From the NCBI RefSeq assembly GCF_008360935.1, contig NZ_SRXO01000007.1, positions 206,335 to 270,334 of the forward strand: a stretch of DNA of 64,000 bases, written 5' to 3'. Positions 8,634 through 17,235 of this stretch are shown here, piece after piece. How positions within the stretch are numbered: the stretch's first letter is position 1; the number at the start of each line of letters is the position of its first letter. Both the position numbers and the translations under genes were made by a program. The notes under the pieces were generated by a model. It did no database searches and was not told the DNA's origin. It saw nothing but the letters and a program-made list of their open reading frames with translations. The stretch is from Siccirubricoccus phaeus. Its GTDB lineage: Bacteria > Pseudomonadota > Alphaproteobacteria > Acetobacterales > Acetobacteraceae.

Positions 8634-10223
8634 TCACCCCCGCCGCAGATTCCAGAACAGCGAGAACCCGCCCAGCATCCCGGCCAGCTCCGCCTTGTGC
8701 GCCGTCCGCGCCATGATCTGTCCGAGCGGCAAATAGGGGATGTCGACGAAAAGCTGCGCCTGGATCTCCCGCGCCAGGCGCAGCCGGTCCCCCTCGGTCG
8801 TGGCCGCCAGCCATTCGTCGCGCAGTGCTTCCAGCCGGGGGCTGGTCGGCCAGCCATTGCTCGCCGCCGTGCCGGTGCCGCGCAGATACTGGTGCACCGC
8901 GGGGTCGAGCTGATCGAGCCCCGACCAATAGGTGTGGAAGACGTTCCAGCCGCCCTGCTCCGGCCCCTCCCGCCGCCCCAGACGCTGGCGCATCGTCGCC
9001 CAATCGGTCGCCTGGTAATCCACGTTCAGCCCGAGTTGCTTCAGCAGGTCGGCGCCGACATCCGCCAGCGCCTTCAGCGTCGGGAAGTCGGAGGGCGAGA
9101 GGACCACCACCTTCTCGCCCTTGTACCCCGCCGCCTGCACCGCGCGCCTGGCCGCCGCGACGTCGCGCGGGTTGGTCAGGGCGGCCAGGCCGGCATCATT
9201 GGCCAGCGGCGTGCCGGGCGGGAAGGCGCCGATGCCCTCTCGCCAGCCATCCGCCACATCGCCCACCACCGCGGCCATGAAATCCGCCTGGTTCAGCGCC
9301 GGCAGCAAGGCGCGGCGCAGCGCCGCATTGTCGAAGGGCGGGACGAGCTGGTTGAAGCGCATCACCGCGATGTAGCCCAGCGGATCCGGCGTCCAGACCT
9401 TGATCCGGCGGTCGCGCAGCAAGGGCGGCAGCAGGTCGAAGGTCGGCGCCTCCCACCAATCCACCTCGCCGGTACGCAGCGCCGCAGCGGCGGTGGAGGG
9501 GTCGGGGATCACCTGCCACTCCACCCGGTCGAAATGCACCACCTTCGGCCCGGCGGTGAAGCTCGGCGTGCCCTCGGCGCGCGGCACATAGGCGGGGTTG
9601 CGCTCATAGACCACGCGGGCGCCGGAGACCTGCTCCGAGGCGACGAAGCGGAAGGGGCCGCTGCCGATGATCTCGGTGATCTGGCGGAAGGGGTCGGTGG
9701 CCGCGATCCGCTCCGGCATGATGGCGCAGACCGGCGAGCCGGCCTTGCCCAGCGCATAGGTCAGCAGGTCGAAGCGGCGCTTCAGCCGGAAGCGGATGGT
9801 GCGGTCGTCGGGCGCGTCCAGCGCCTCCGTCGCCGCCAGCAGGGAGCCGCCGATGCTGTCCCGCCTTGCCCAGCGGCGGATGCTGGCCACCGCGTCGCGC
9901 GCCAGCACCTGCTCGCCATCATGCCAGCGCAGCCCCTCGCGCAGGCGGATCTCCCATTGCAGCCCTTCGGCGGAGGTGGTGTGGCCCGCCGCCATCTGCG
10001 GCTGGATGCGGAGCTGGTCATCCATGCCATAGAGCGTGTCGAACACCATCAGCGCGTGGTTGCGCGTGACATAGGCGGCGGTGAAGACCGGATCGGCGAT
10101 GCCGAGATCGGCCTGGGGGACGAATTTCAGCACGCGCGGCGCCTGGGCGGCGCCAAGGCGCGGTGCGGCCAAGGGACCGAGGAGCGTGGCGCCGGCAGCG
10201 AGCAGGGGGCGGCGGCCGATCAC
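8634..10223 (-). CDS. Peptide/opine-type ABC transporter substrate-binding protein (SBP family 5)
   Basis: The 529-residue lipoprotein-like or Tat-type protein (MIGRRPLLAAGATLLGPLAA) belongs to the DppA/OppA family. Family features include VLKFVPQADLGIADP at the mature start, GLQWEIRLREGLRWHDGE and the later GPFRFVASEQVSG. It would bind peptides or other solutes in the periplasm. No permease or ATPase genes are adjacent, so the rest of the transporter is elsewhere or it works as an orphan receptor. The start is GTG 10223 without a clear ribosome binding site. Confidence 0.85.
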   Translation of the reverse strand: MIGRRPLLAAGATLLGPLAAPRLGAAQAPRVLKFVPQADLGIADPVFTAAYVTRNHALMVFDTLYGMDDQLRIQPQMAAGHTTSAEGLQWEIRLREGLRWHDGEQVLARDAVASIRRWARRDSIGGSLLAATEALDAPDDRTIRFRLKRRFDLLTYALGKAGSPVCAIMPERIAATDPFRQITEIIGSGPFRFVASEQVSGARVVYERNPAYVPRAEGTPSFTAGPKVVHFDRVEWQVIPDPSTAAAALRTGEVDWWEAPTFDLLPPLLRDRRIKVWTPDPLGYIAVMRFNQLVPPFDNAALRRALLPALNQADFMAAVVGDVADGWREGIGAFPPGTPLANDAGLAALTNPRDVAAARRAVQAAGYKGEKVVVLSPSDFPTLKALADVGADLLKQLGLNVDYQATDWATMRQRLGRREGPEQGGWNVFHTYWSGLDQLDPAVHQYLRGTGTAASNGWPTSPRLEALRDEWLAATTEGDRLRLAREIQAQLFVDIPYLPLGQIMARTAHKAELAGMLGGFSLFWNLRRG

Positions 10224-10379
10224 GCGCGGCGCCTGCGCTGGGTGAAGGGGGGCGGGCGGTGCATGCTATTCTCCTGGCGTATGTCGTGCAACATGCCCGT
10301 GCCGCCGCCTATTGTCACCTCCCACAGCGTGGATGCAGGCACGGCCGGGCGCCATCGCCGCCTCCGGCGGGCGGCACGC

Positions 10380-11345
10380 TCACTCGACGGAGGCCCCCGA
10401 CGCCTTCACCACCTCCGCCATGCGCGCGATCTCGGCGAGCTGGAAGCTGGCGAAATCCTCCGCCGTGCTGCCCACCGGCCGGTAGCCGAGCTGCTGCAGC
10501 CGCTCCCCCACCGCCGGCTGCCGCACTGCCTTGGCCGTCTCCTCCGAAAGCCGCGCCACCACCGGCGCCGGCGTGCCGGCCGGGGCGAAGAGGCCGAGCC
10601 AGCTCCGAAAGCTGTAGCCCGACACCGCCTCCGCCACCGCCGGCACCTCCGGCAGCTCCTCCGCCCGCTTCGGCCAGGTGATGCCGAGCGCCCGCACCTG
10701 CCCGGTGCGGTATTGCGTGATGCTCTCCACCACCGGGGAGAAGATCAGGTCGATCCGGCCGGAAACGAGATCCGCCATGGCCGGCGCCCCGCCGCGGTAA
10801 TGGATGGGGTTCATGCGCACCCCCGCCTGCTGCTCGAACAGCACGGCAGCGATGTGCTGGGAGGTGCCGCCGCCCCCCGTGCCGTAATTCAGCCCGCCGG
10901 GCCGCGCCTTGGCCAGGGCGATCAGCTCGGCCGTGCTGCCGGCCTGGACGGAGGGATGCACCACCAGCAGGCAGGCGCTCTCCACCACCAGGGAGATGGC
11001 GGAGAAATCCTTCGCCACATGGAAGGGCAGGTTGGGGAAGAGCGACTGGTTCACCGCATGGGTGCCCATGGAGGCCATGACCATGGTGTACCCATCGGGC
11101 GCGCTGCGGGCGCAGGCCTCGGAGGCGACATTGCCGCCGGCGCCGGTGCGGTTCTCCACCACCACCTGCTGGCCGAGCGCGGTGCCGAGGGCCTGGGCGA
11201 CGATCCGGGCGGTGGTGTCCGTACTGCCGCCGGCGGCGAAGCCGACCAGGATGCGGAGGGGGCGGTCCGGGGTCCACAGGGGCTGGGCCCGCGCTGCCAG
11301 GGGCAGGGCGGCCAGCACCGGCAGCAGGCTGCGGCGCTGCATCAT
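10380..11345 (-). CDS. Bug/TctC-family substrate-binding protein
   Basis: The 321-residue periplasmic receptor has a short signal peptide (MMQRRSLLPVLAALPLAARA) and the Bug opening WTPDRPLRILVGFAAGGSTD. The ENRTGAGGNVASEACARSAP segment and the VPAVAEAV segment are further family marks. GGGAGGAC is placed 8-9 nt before ATG 11345. It has no membrane partner genes nearby. The ligand is unknown. Confidence 0.88.
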   Translation of the reverse strand: MMQRRSLLPVLAALPLAARAQPLWTPDRPLRILVGFAAGGSTDTTARIVAQALGTALGQQVVVENRTGAGGNVASEACARSAPDGYTMVMASMGTHAVNQSLFPNLPFHVAKDFSAISLVVESACLLVVHPSVQAGSTAELIALAKARPGGLNYGTGGGGTSQHIAAVLFEQQAGVRMNPIHYRGGAPAMADLVSGRIDLIFSPVVESITQYRTGQVRALGITWPKRAEELPEVPAVAEAVSGYSFRSWLGLFAPAGTPAPVVARLSEETAKAVRQPAVGERLQQLGYRPVGSTAEDFASFQLAEIARMAEVVKASGASVE

Positions 11346-11539
11346 TCTCGTTGTCCTCCCTGCGGGTCTTTGCCCGCCACGGAAAGGCTAGCGATTCACC
11401 CCGGCCATCTCCACAGGAACCGCATGCGCCGGCGATGCGGCGAACACAAGCCGGTGTCCTCCGCCGCGCCGCCGGTCCGATGCGCATCGGCAACCTGTGC
11501 GGGGAAGGCTAGACTGGCCGGAAACCAGGGGAGCGCCGC

Positions 11540-12463
11540 ATGACCGGTGGCCAGATCGTTCTCATCGTCCTCCTGCTGCTCGCGGTCTTCACCGCGGCGC
11601 GCGGCATCCGCACCGTGCCGCAGGGGGAGGTCTGGACGGTGCAGCGCTTCGGCGCCTTCACCCGGCTGCTGCAGCCGGGGCTGAATTTCATCATCCCCTA
11701 TGTGGACGCCATCGGCCGCCGGATGAATGTGCAGGAGGTGGTGCTGGACATCCCGGAGCAATCCGTCATCACCAAGGACAACGCCTCGGTGGCGGTGGAC
11801 GGCATCGTCTATTACCGGGTGATGGACCCGGCCAAGGCGGCCTATGCGGTGCAGAACCTGGAACAGGCGCTGACGGCGCTGACCATGACCAATATCCGCA
11901 GCGTGATCGGCGAGATGGACCTCGACGCGACGCTCTCGGGGCGGGAACGGATCAACTCCTCCCTGCTCACCATCCTGGACGGCGCGACCGATCCCTGGGG
12001 CGTGAAGGTCAGCCGGGTGGAGCTGCGCAAGGTGGAGCCGCCGGAGAATCTGGTGCGCGCCATGAACCTGCAGATGACGGCAGAGCGCGAGCGCCGCGCC
12101 ACGCTGCTGAAGGCGGAGGGCGAGAAGGCGGCGCTGATCCTGGCAGCCGAGGGCCGAAGGGAGAGTGCGATGCGGGATGCCGAGGCGCGGGAGCGCCTGG
12201 CCCAGGCCGAGGCAACGGCGACCCGCGCCGTGGCGGAGGCCGCCGCCGGCGCCGGCGAAAGCGCGCTGCGCTACTTCATCGCCGACCGCTATGTGAAGGC
12301 CTTCGAGGCGATGGGCACCAACCCCGCCCACAAGCTGGTGGTGGTGCCGATGGAAGCGGCGGGGCTGGCGGGCGGCATCGCCCAGGCGCTGGAGCTGCTG
12401 CGCGGGCCGGGCGGGACGCCCCCCGCGCCGCCGGCCGGGGAGAGGCCATGGAGCCGGGGCTGA
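11540..12463 (+). CDS. SPFH/band 7 membrane protein (slipin/QmcA-like)
   Basis: The 307-residue protein has one N-terminal membrane helix (IVLIVLLLLAVFTAARGI), then a band 7 domain (VPQGEVWTVQRFGAFTRLLQ, LNFIIPYVDAIGRR) and a long alanine/glutamate-rich coiled coil. Such proteins oligomerise in membrane microdomains and commonly pair with NfeD proteins. The next gene is exactly such an NfeD protein and overlaps it by 16 bp, so the two form an operon. The start ATG follows GGGGAGCGCC. Confidence 0.9.
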   Translation: MTGGQIVLIVLLLLAVFTAARGIRTVPQGEVWTVQRFGAFTRLLQPGLNFIIPYVDAIGRRMNVQEVVLDIPEQSVITKDNASVAVDGIVYYRVMDPAKAAYAVQNLEQALTALTMTNIRSVIGEMDLDATLSGRERINSSLLTILDGATDPWGVKVSRVELRKVEPPENLVRAMNLQMTAERERRATLLKAEGEKAALILAAEGRRESAMRDAEARERLAQAEATATRAVAEAAAGAGESALRYFIADRYVKAFEAMGTNPAHKLVVVPMEAAGLAGGIAQALELLRGPGGTPPAPPAGERPWSRG

Positions 12464-12876
12464 TCTGGATCCTCGCCGGGCTGTTGCTGCTGGTCGCGGA
12501 GCTGATCCTGCCGGGCATCTTCCTGCTCTGGGTCGGGCTGGCGGCGATCGGCACCGGGCTGGTGCAGATGGTGACCGTCACCACCTTCGCCATGGATGCG
12601 ACCAGCTTCCTGGTGCTGCTGGGGGCCGGCATCTGGCTTTCCCTGACGTTGCGGCAGAGCCGGCCGCCGCGCGGGGCCCGGGTGAATGCGCCCGGCGCCG
12701 GGCTTATCGGCCGCAGCGGCATGCTGCTGCCGGTGGAACGGCACGGGCTGCGGGTGCGGATCGGCGACAGCGACTGGCCGGCCCGCCTGCCACGGGACAT
12801 GCGGGTGCCGGAAGGGCCGGTGCAGGTGCGGGTGGAAGGGGTGGACGGCACCACGCTGATCGTGAAGCCGGAATAG
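12448..12876 (+). CDS. NfeD-family membrane protein
   Basis: The 142-residue protein has two to three hydrophobic helices in its first 75 residues (LIWILAGLLLLVAELILPGI, then FLVLLGAGIWLSL) and a small C-terminal OB-like domain with LIGRSGMLLPVERHG. This is the short NfeD1b type that partners slipins. ATG 12448 lies inside the end of the slipin gene and is preceded by GGGGAGAGG, indicating coupled translation. Confidence 0.88.
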   Translation: MEPGLIWILAGLLLLVAELILPGIFLLWVGLAAIGTGLVQMVTVTTFAMDATSFLVLLGAGIWLSLTLRQSRPPRGARVNAPGAGLIGRSGMLLPVERHGLRVRIGDSDWPARLPRDMRVPEGPVQVRVEGVDGTTLIVKPE

Positions 12877-12940
12877 TATCCGGCCGCCGAAGGGGTGGGG
12901 TGGGCTTGAACCGGGGCCGGGGACGGGCAACATCCCCGGC

Positions 12941-13267
12941 ATGGACAATTTCCGGCAGCCCGGGCCGCACAGCCGGGATCACCATCCCCCGGTGCTCGAC
13001 ATGACGCCGGAAGGCGAGTTCCGCGACAGCCAGCCGCCGGCCGGTGCGGGCGGGTGGCTGGACCGCGCCCTGGCTCGGCTGGGCGGGGCAGCGCTGCTGG
13101 TCTCGCTGGTGACGGGCGGGCTGGTGCTGGCGGCGCTGGCCGTGCTGTTCGTCGGGCTGCTGCTGCCGGTCGCGATCATCGGCGGGCTGGTGGCTTTCGG
13201 CTCTCTCTGGTGGCGCATGCGACGTGGCGGGGGAAGGCCGGTCCGTTTCGTGGTGATGCGCCGCTGA
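12941..13267 (+). CDS. Small membrane protein of unknown function
   Basis: The 108-residue protein has a polar, proline-rich N-terminal 45 residues and then a long hydrophobic stretch (ALLVSLVTGGLVLAALAVLF and on to about residue 90), probably two membrane helices, ending in a basic tail (RMRRGGGRPVRFVVMRR). I do not recognise the family. It lies downstream of the slipin/NfeD pair on the same strand and may be co-transcribed. Confidence 0.6.
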   Translation: MDNFRQPGPHSRDHHPPVLDMTPEGEFRDSQPPAGAGGWLDRALARLGGAALLVSLVTGGLVLAALAVLFVGLLLPVAIIGGLVAFGSLWWRMRRGGGRPVRFVVMRR

Positions 13268-13326
13268 GCGGCGAGCCTCCATTTCAAATCGATCCGCGGC
13301 GGCTCTACGAGGTCGGCACCGACGGC

Positions 13327-13608
13327 GTGCCGCGCACCGACCATGCTTCGCCGCCGCAATGGCTGGATGCGCGGCACCGGGCGCTGCTGGGCTGGGCGGC
13401 GCTCGGGGCCGTGGCGACAGGCGGGCTGGCGGGGTTGAGCGTCGCCTGCTTGGCGCTGGGGGCCCAGCGATGGGCAGCGGGCTTCGCCCTGGCGATGCTG
13501 GCAGCGGCGCCGCTGCTGGGCGTGGGGCCGGTGCTGGATTGGTGGCGGCATCGGCGGCCCTACCGGCAGCGCCACCGGCAGAGGCCGGGGGATTTCGGTG
13601 GGGCGTAG
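13327..13608 (+). CDS. Possible small membrane protein, start uncertain
   Basis: The frame encodes two hydrophobic helices (LLGWAALGAVATGGLAGLSV and WAAGFALAMLAAAPLLGVGP) and a basic C-terminus. Coding-like sequence extends upstream (DPRRLYEVGTDGVPRTDH), but the only standard start near it is GTG 13327; the frame overlaps the previous gene further left. I do not recognise it. It may be translated by coupling to the preceding membrane-protein gene. Confidence 0.4.
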   Translation: MPRTDHASPPQWLDARHRALLGWAALGAVATGGLAGLSVACLALGAQRWAAGFALAMLAAAPLLGVGPVLDWWRHRRPYRQRHRQRPGDFGGA

Positions 13609-13616
13609 GGGCTATG

Positions 13617-13830
13617 GCAGTGCCGCCGCCCCTTCCCGGCGGAGGGCTCCGCCCTCTGCCATCAGCCCCCCGGACCCCTGACCCGAGTCGGCAGGTTGAA
13701 CCGCAGACTCACACCGGGGTCCGGGGAGGGGTCCCCTCCCCGGCGGGGTCCAGGGGCGGCGCCCCTGGCGGGGGCTTGGGGGCAGAGCCCCCTGGCGGGG
13801 GCATGAGGTCGGAGCCCCCATCCATCCCGA
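13617..13830. repeat. Dispersed intergenic repeat, family A copy 2
   Basis: The region contains the family A blocks GGCGGAGGGCTCCGCC, CCGGGGTCCGGGGAGGGG and several near-palindromes of the form GGGGGCAGAGCCCCC. It is the largest copy in the window. Its right part is read as the C-terminal tail of the LLM oxidoreductase on the minus strand, so the element has extended that gene's coding region. Confidence 0.65.
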
Positions 13831-14833
13831 ACACCTCCGCCAGCAGCCGGTAGCTGCGCTGCCGCGCCGCCGGATCGTGGCAGGGGCTCAGCACCGCGAT
13901 TTCCGCCGCGCCATGGGCGGCCGCCATGGCGTCCAGCTTCGCCTTCACCTGTTCCGGCGCGCCGACCACCGCCTTCGCCCGCAGCCGCTCCAGGTATTCC
14001 CGCTCATGCGGCCGGAAGGGGTAGGCCTCGGCCTCCTCCACGCTCGGCAGCGGCGGGAAGCGTCCCGTGTCGCGGAACAGCCGCCACAGCTCGCGGGATT
14101 TGTACAGCCGCCAGGCCGCTTCCTCCGTATCCGCGGTCAGGGCGAAGACGCCCAGCGCGGCATGCGGCGCCGCCAGCCTTCCGGGCTTGCCGGGATGCGG
14201 CTGGAAATGCTCGCGGTAGAGCTGCATCACCTGCTCGCTGCCCTGGTCCGAAATGAAATGCGCAAAGCAGTAGGGCAGGCCGAAATAGGCGGCGAGCTGG
14301 GCCCCGTAATCCGAGGAGCCGAGGATCCAGACCTCCGGCCGGGTCGGAATCTGCGGGTTGGCGGCGACCTGGCGGAAGGGGTGGCCCTCCGGCAGCCCGT
14401 CGCCCAGCCAGCCGAGCAGGTCCATGACCTGGTTGGGGAAGGCCTCGGCGGCCTCATTGGCCCTGGGATTCAGGGCGAAGGCGGTGCGGCCGTCGCTGCC
14501 CGGGGCGCGGCCGAGGCCGAGATCGATCCGCCCGGGGGCGATCGCCTCCGCCAGCCTGAACTGCTCCGCGACCTTCAGCGCCGAGTAATGCGGCAGCATC
14601 ACCCCCGCAGTGCCCACCCTGATGCGCTGCGTGGTGGCGGCGATGGCCGCGACCAGCATCTCCGGCGCGCTGCCGGCATGGGAGTGGCTGTTGTGGTGCT
14701 CCGCCAGCCAGTAGCGGGCATAGCCCCATTGGTCGGCCAGCTTCGCCAGGGCCAGGGTCTCGCGGATCGCCTCGTCGGCGCCGCGGCCAGAGGCGATGGT
14801 CGATTGGTCCAGGATGGCGAGGCAGAGGCTCAT
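13709..14833 (-). CDS. LLM-class (luciferase-like) flavin-dependent oxidoreductase
   Basis: The protein starts SLCLAILDQSTIASGRGADE and carries YARYWLAEHHNSHSHAGSAP, QRIRVGTAGVMLPHYSALKV and GRIDLGLGRAPGSDGRTA, all typical of the MsnO8-type LLM oxidoreductases that use reduced flavin. The substrate is unknown. The enzyme fold ends near residue 338 (LLAEVFGMDG); about 36 further residues, rich in proline and glycine, are encoded by the adjacent family A repeat. That tail is probably dispensable. ATG 14833 is the natural start. Confidence 0.88.
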   Translation of the reverse strand: MSLCLAILDQSTIASGRGADEAIRETLALAKLADQWGYARYWLAEHHNSHSHAGSAPEMLVAAIAATTQRIRVGTAGVMLPHYSALKVAEQFRLAEAIAPGRIDLGLGRAPGSDGRTAFALNPRANEAAEAFPNQVMDLLGWLGDGLPEGHPFRQVAANPQIPTRPEVWILGSSDYGAQLAAYFGLPYCFAHFISDQGSEQVMQLYREHFQPHPGKPGRLAAPHAALGVFALTADTEEAAWRLYKSRELWRLFRDTGRFPPLPSVEEAEAYPFRPHEREYLERLRAKAVVGAPEQVKAKLDAMAAAHGAAEIAVLSPCHDPAARQRSYRLLAEVFGMDGGSDLMPPPGGSAPKPPPGAPPLDPAGEGTPPRTPV

Positions 14834-14860
14834 GGGGAAAGTCTGGCCCCGGGCGCCAGG

Positions 14861-15259
14861 CTAGGGAAGAGGATGCAGCGCCAGGCCGAGCGGCCCGGCC
14901 ATGCGGGCGAAATCCCGGTCCTGCTGCAGCAGCGGCACGGCATGGGCGATGCACCAGCCGGCGATGATGAGATCCGGCGTGTTGCGCGGGGTGATGCCGA
15001 GGCCGCGCAGCCGCCGGTACAGCGACGCGGCCCGCACCGCCTGGGCTTCGCCCAGCATCGGCGCCAGGGCGAAGCTGCGCAGCCAGGCCTCGACGGTCTG
15101 TGCTTTGGCCTCGGAGGAGGCGCCCCGCAGCACCTCGAGCAGGACGATGTCGCCGATGACCAGCGGCTCGGTGCCGGCCAGGCGGCGGAAAGCGGCAGTG
15201 GCGGGGGTTTCCTCCCGCTTCAGCACGCCGATCAGGACGGAGCTGTCGACGGCGATCAG
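14861..15259 (-). CDS. vapC: VapC-type PIN-domain toxin
   Basis: The 132-residue protein has the PIN-domain order of acidic residues: IAVDSSVLIGVL at the N-terminus, LLEVLRG in the middle, and NTPDLIIAGWCIAHAVPLLQ with QDRDFARM near the end. PIN toxins cleave RNA. No ATG, GTG or TTG lies at the natural N-terminus; CTG 15259, which overlaps the antitoxin stop as CTGA, gives the expected length and is the likely coupled start. GTG 15232 would remove the first active-site aspartate. Confidence 0.8.
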   Translation of the reverse strand: MIAVDSSVLIGVLKREETPATAAFRRLAGTEPLVIGDIVLLEVLRGASSEAKAQTVEAWLRSFALAPMLGEAQAVRAASLYRRLRGLGITPRNTPDLIIAGWCIAHAVPLLQQDRDFARMAGPLGLALHPLP

Positions 15260-15477
15260 CGGAGCGGCGCCTGGTCCTCATGGAGCCCGGCGGCGGGGCG
15301 GGGCTCCAGGCCCCAGGCCGGGTCGGCGCCCCACAAGGCCTCCGCCGCTTCCCGCTGCCGGGCCAGGCGGACCAGCAGGCGCAAGCCTTCCTCCACCGCG
15401 GCCTTCTTGGTGGAATGGCCGCCGCGGCGCATGGCCTCGGCGATCAGGCCGTCATCGATTTCGATGTTGGTGCGCAT
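15256..15477 (-). CDS. vapB: VapB-type antitoxin
   Basis: The 73-residue protein begins MRTNIEIDDGLIAEAMRRGG and continues with TKKAAVEEGLRLLVRL, the ribbon-helix-helix-type N-terminus common in VapB proteins. The C-terminal part would wrap and inhibit the PIN toxin. ATG 15477 is chosen by family alignment over an upstream in-frame start. It overlaps the toxin gene by 4 bp and probably autoregulates the pair. Confidence 0.8.
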   Translation of the reverse strand: MRTNIEIDDGLIAEAMRRGGHSTKKAAVEEGLRLLVRLARQREAAEALWGADPAWGLEPRPAAGLHEDQAPLR

Positions 15478-15543
15478 GGGCGAATGTGTACAGCTTGCGA
15501 GTGGAATACACAAGAAGAATCTGCGGTGCCGGAACGACCTCCC

Positions 15544-16824
15544 TCAGAACGCCACCCGGCCGAACACCGCCTGCAGCAGCGCATAGAGCGCGCCGCCCAC
15601 AAGGAACCCCACCAGCGTCCCGTTCATCCGCACATATTGCAGGTCGCGCCCGACCCGCAGCTCGATCTTCTCCGTCACCTGCGCCGTGTCCCAGCCCGCC
15701 ACCACCTGGGCGATGAAGCCGGCAAGCTGCGCCCTTGCTGCCGGCAGCAGCCGCGCCACCACGCTCTCCGCCGCCCGGTTCAGCCGGGCGCGCGCGGCCG
15801 CGTCCTCCGCCAGCAGCGTACCGGCATTGGCGAAGGCGCCTTCCAGCAGCGCCACCACCCGGCCATCCGGCCGGGCCGCATCGGCCTCCAGCGCCGCGCG
15901 CAGCCGGGCCCAGACATCGCCCAGCCAGGCCGCGACGCTCGGATGCGCCACCGCCTGGCGCATCGCCTTGCCGACCGCCGCCATCCGCTCCGGGTCGCTC
16001 TCCAGCTTCTCGATCTCGGCGGTCAGCCAGGCCTCGAAGGCCAGGCGGAGGTCGCTGTCCGCCGCCTCCATCCGCGTCAGCTCGGCGGTGACGGCGGCGA
16101 GCGCCCGGCGCGCCACCGTGGCGCCCAGCGCCCAGCCGACCAGGCGGCCGCCTTCCTCCCGCACCTTGGTCTCGATGGCGGTGCGAAGCTGGTCCTCCTT
16201 CTCCACCAGCAGAAGGCGGAGTTGGCCGATGGCGAGGTCGAACACCTCCTGGTGCCGCCCGCCGGCGAGCAGGGCGCGCAGGGCCCCGGCAAGCACCCGG
16301 GCGCCGCCGGCACCCCCCGCCAGCCGCGGCAGCAGCCGGCCGAGCAGCCGCCGGGCGCGGCCATCCTCCAGACTGGCCAGCAGGCGGGGCAGGGTGGCGG
16401 CCATGGCCTCGGCGGCGGGGCGGGCGGCGGCGGGGTCGGCCATGAAGCTGCGCAATATGCCGGCCAGGTCCAGCCTGCCGATCACCCTCGCCACCTCCGC
16501 CTCGGTGAAGACGTGGTTGGCGACGAAGCGGCCGAGACCCTGGCCCAGCCTCTCCTTCTGCCGCGGGATGATGGCGGTGTGCGGGATGGGCAGGCCGAGC
16601 GGCCGGCGGAACAGTGCCGTGACGGCGAACCAGTCGGCAAGGCCGCCCACCAGCCCGGCCTTGGCCGCGGCCTGCAGCAATTCGGTGGCATAGCCGGGGG
16701 GCAGGGCATAGCCGGCCAGCAAGAGGGCGGCCATCAGCGCCAGCAGCGAACTGGCGATGGCGCGGTGGCGGGCAAGGGCCACGCGCAGCGCGGCATCGGG
16801 GTCGGCGGCAGGCATCGGCCCCAT
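15544..16824 (-). CDS. DUF445-family (YjiN-like) membrane protein
   Basis: The 426-residue protein has an N-terminal membrane helix (SSLLALMAALLLAGYALPPG) and then the family hallmark GLVGGLADWFAVTALFRRPL followed by PIPHTAIIPRQKERLGQGLG. The long helical middle and a hydrophobic C-terminal end (VGFLVGGALYALLQAVFG) match DUF445 architecture. The function is not established for the family. ATG 16815 is an alternative start three codons on. Confidence 0.88.
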   Translation of the reverse strand: MGPMPAADPDAALRVALARHRAIASSLLALMAALLLAGYALPPGYATELLQAAAKAGLVGGLADWFAVTALFRRPLGLPIPHTAIIPRQKERLGQGLGRFVANHVFTEAEVARVIGRLDLAGILRSFMADPAAARPAAEAMAATLPRLLASLEDGRARRLLGRLLPRLAGGAGGARVLAGALRALLAGGRHQEVFDLAIGQLRLLLVEKEDQLRTAIETKVREEGGRLVGWALGATVARRALAAVTAELTRMEAADSDLRLAFEAWLTAEIEKLESDPERMAAVGKAMRQAVAHPSVAAWLGDVWARLRAALEADAARPDGRVVALLEGAFANAGTLLAEDAAARARLNRAAESVVARLLPAARAQLAGFIAQVVAGWDTAQVTEKIELRVGRDLQYVRMNGTLVGFLVGGALYALLQAVFGRVAF

Positions 16825-16960
16825 AGCTAGGCGAGCCGGCGGCGGCTGGGGAGGGGCGGCGGGCTTGCGCCAGGTAAAGATCGGCGGGGCGCTGCCCGCT
16901 GGACGCCCGGCATCCGCCCGCCGCCGGAGGATGGATCCGGCGCCGCGGACCCTGGTCTGA

Positions 16961-17143
16961 GAGCCTGTCTCAAAAGGGTCTGCGGCGTGTCTCGGGCGGT
17001 CTTTCCGCCCCTCGGGTCATGCGCCGGCGCGCTGTTCGCATGACCTCCCCGGCCTCGCCGATGCCACCGGCATCGGCTGGCGCCGCCGCGGCAGCGCCGC
17101 GCCGCTCGCCGATCCGCCGCCGGGACCCTTTCGAGGCAGGCTC
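16961..17143. mobile_element. MITE-like 183-bp element with terminal inverted repeats
   Basis: The ends are GAGCCTGTCTCAAAAGGGTC (16961-16980) and GACCCTTTCGAGGCAGGCTC (17124-17143), which are inverted copies with 2 mismatches in 20. Inside are three hairpins: GGGCGG/CCGCCC, GGTCATGCG/CGCATGACC, and GCCGATGCC/GGCATCGGC around a 3-nt loop. There is no plausible gene within. This is what a non-autonomous element mobilised by a related transposase would look like. No clear target-site duplication is visible. It occupies most of the 411-bp gap between DUF445 and ppa. Confidence 0.6.
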
Positions 17144-17235
17144 CGAGTCTGCGGCCCGGGATTCAACCAGCGAATTCATGGCAGGAATCCGGGGGGAAGC
17201 CTTCCCCAGGCGGGGGCGCCGCCCCCCGTCCCCCC

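Noticed and set aside
8532..11543. Plus-strand open frame of 1003 codons
   Set aside because: It runs antisense across two clear binding-protein genes and a repeat.
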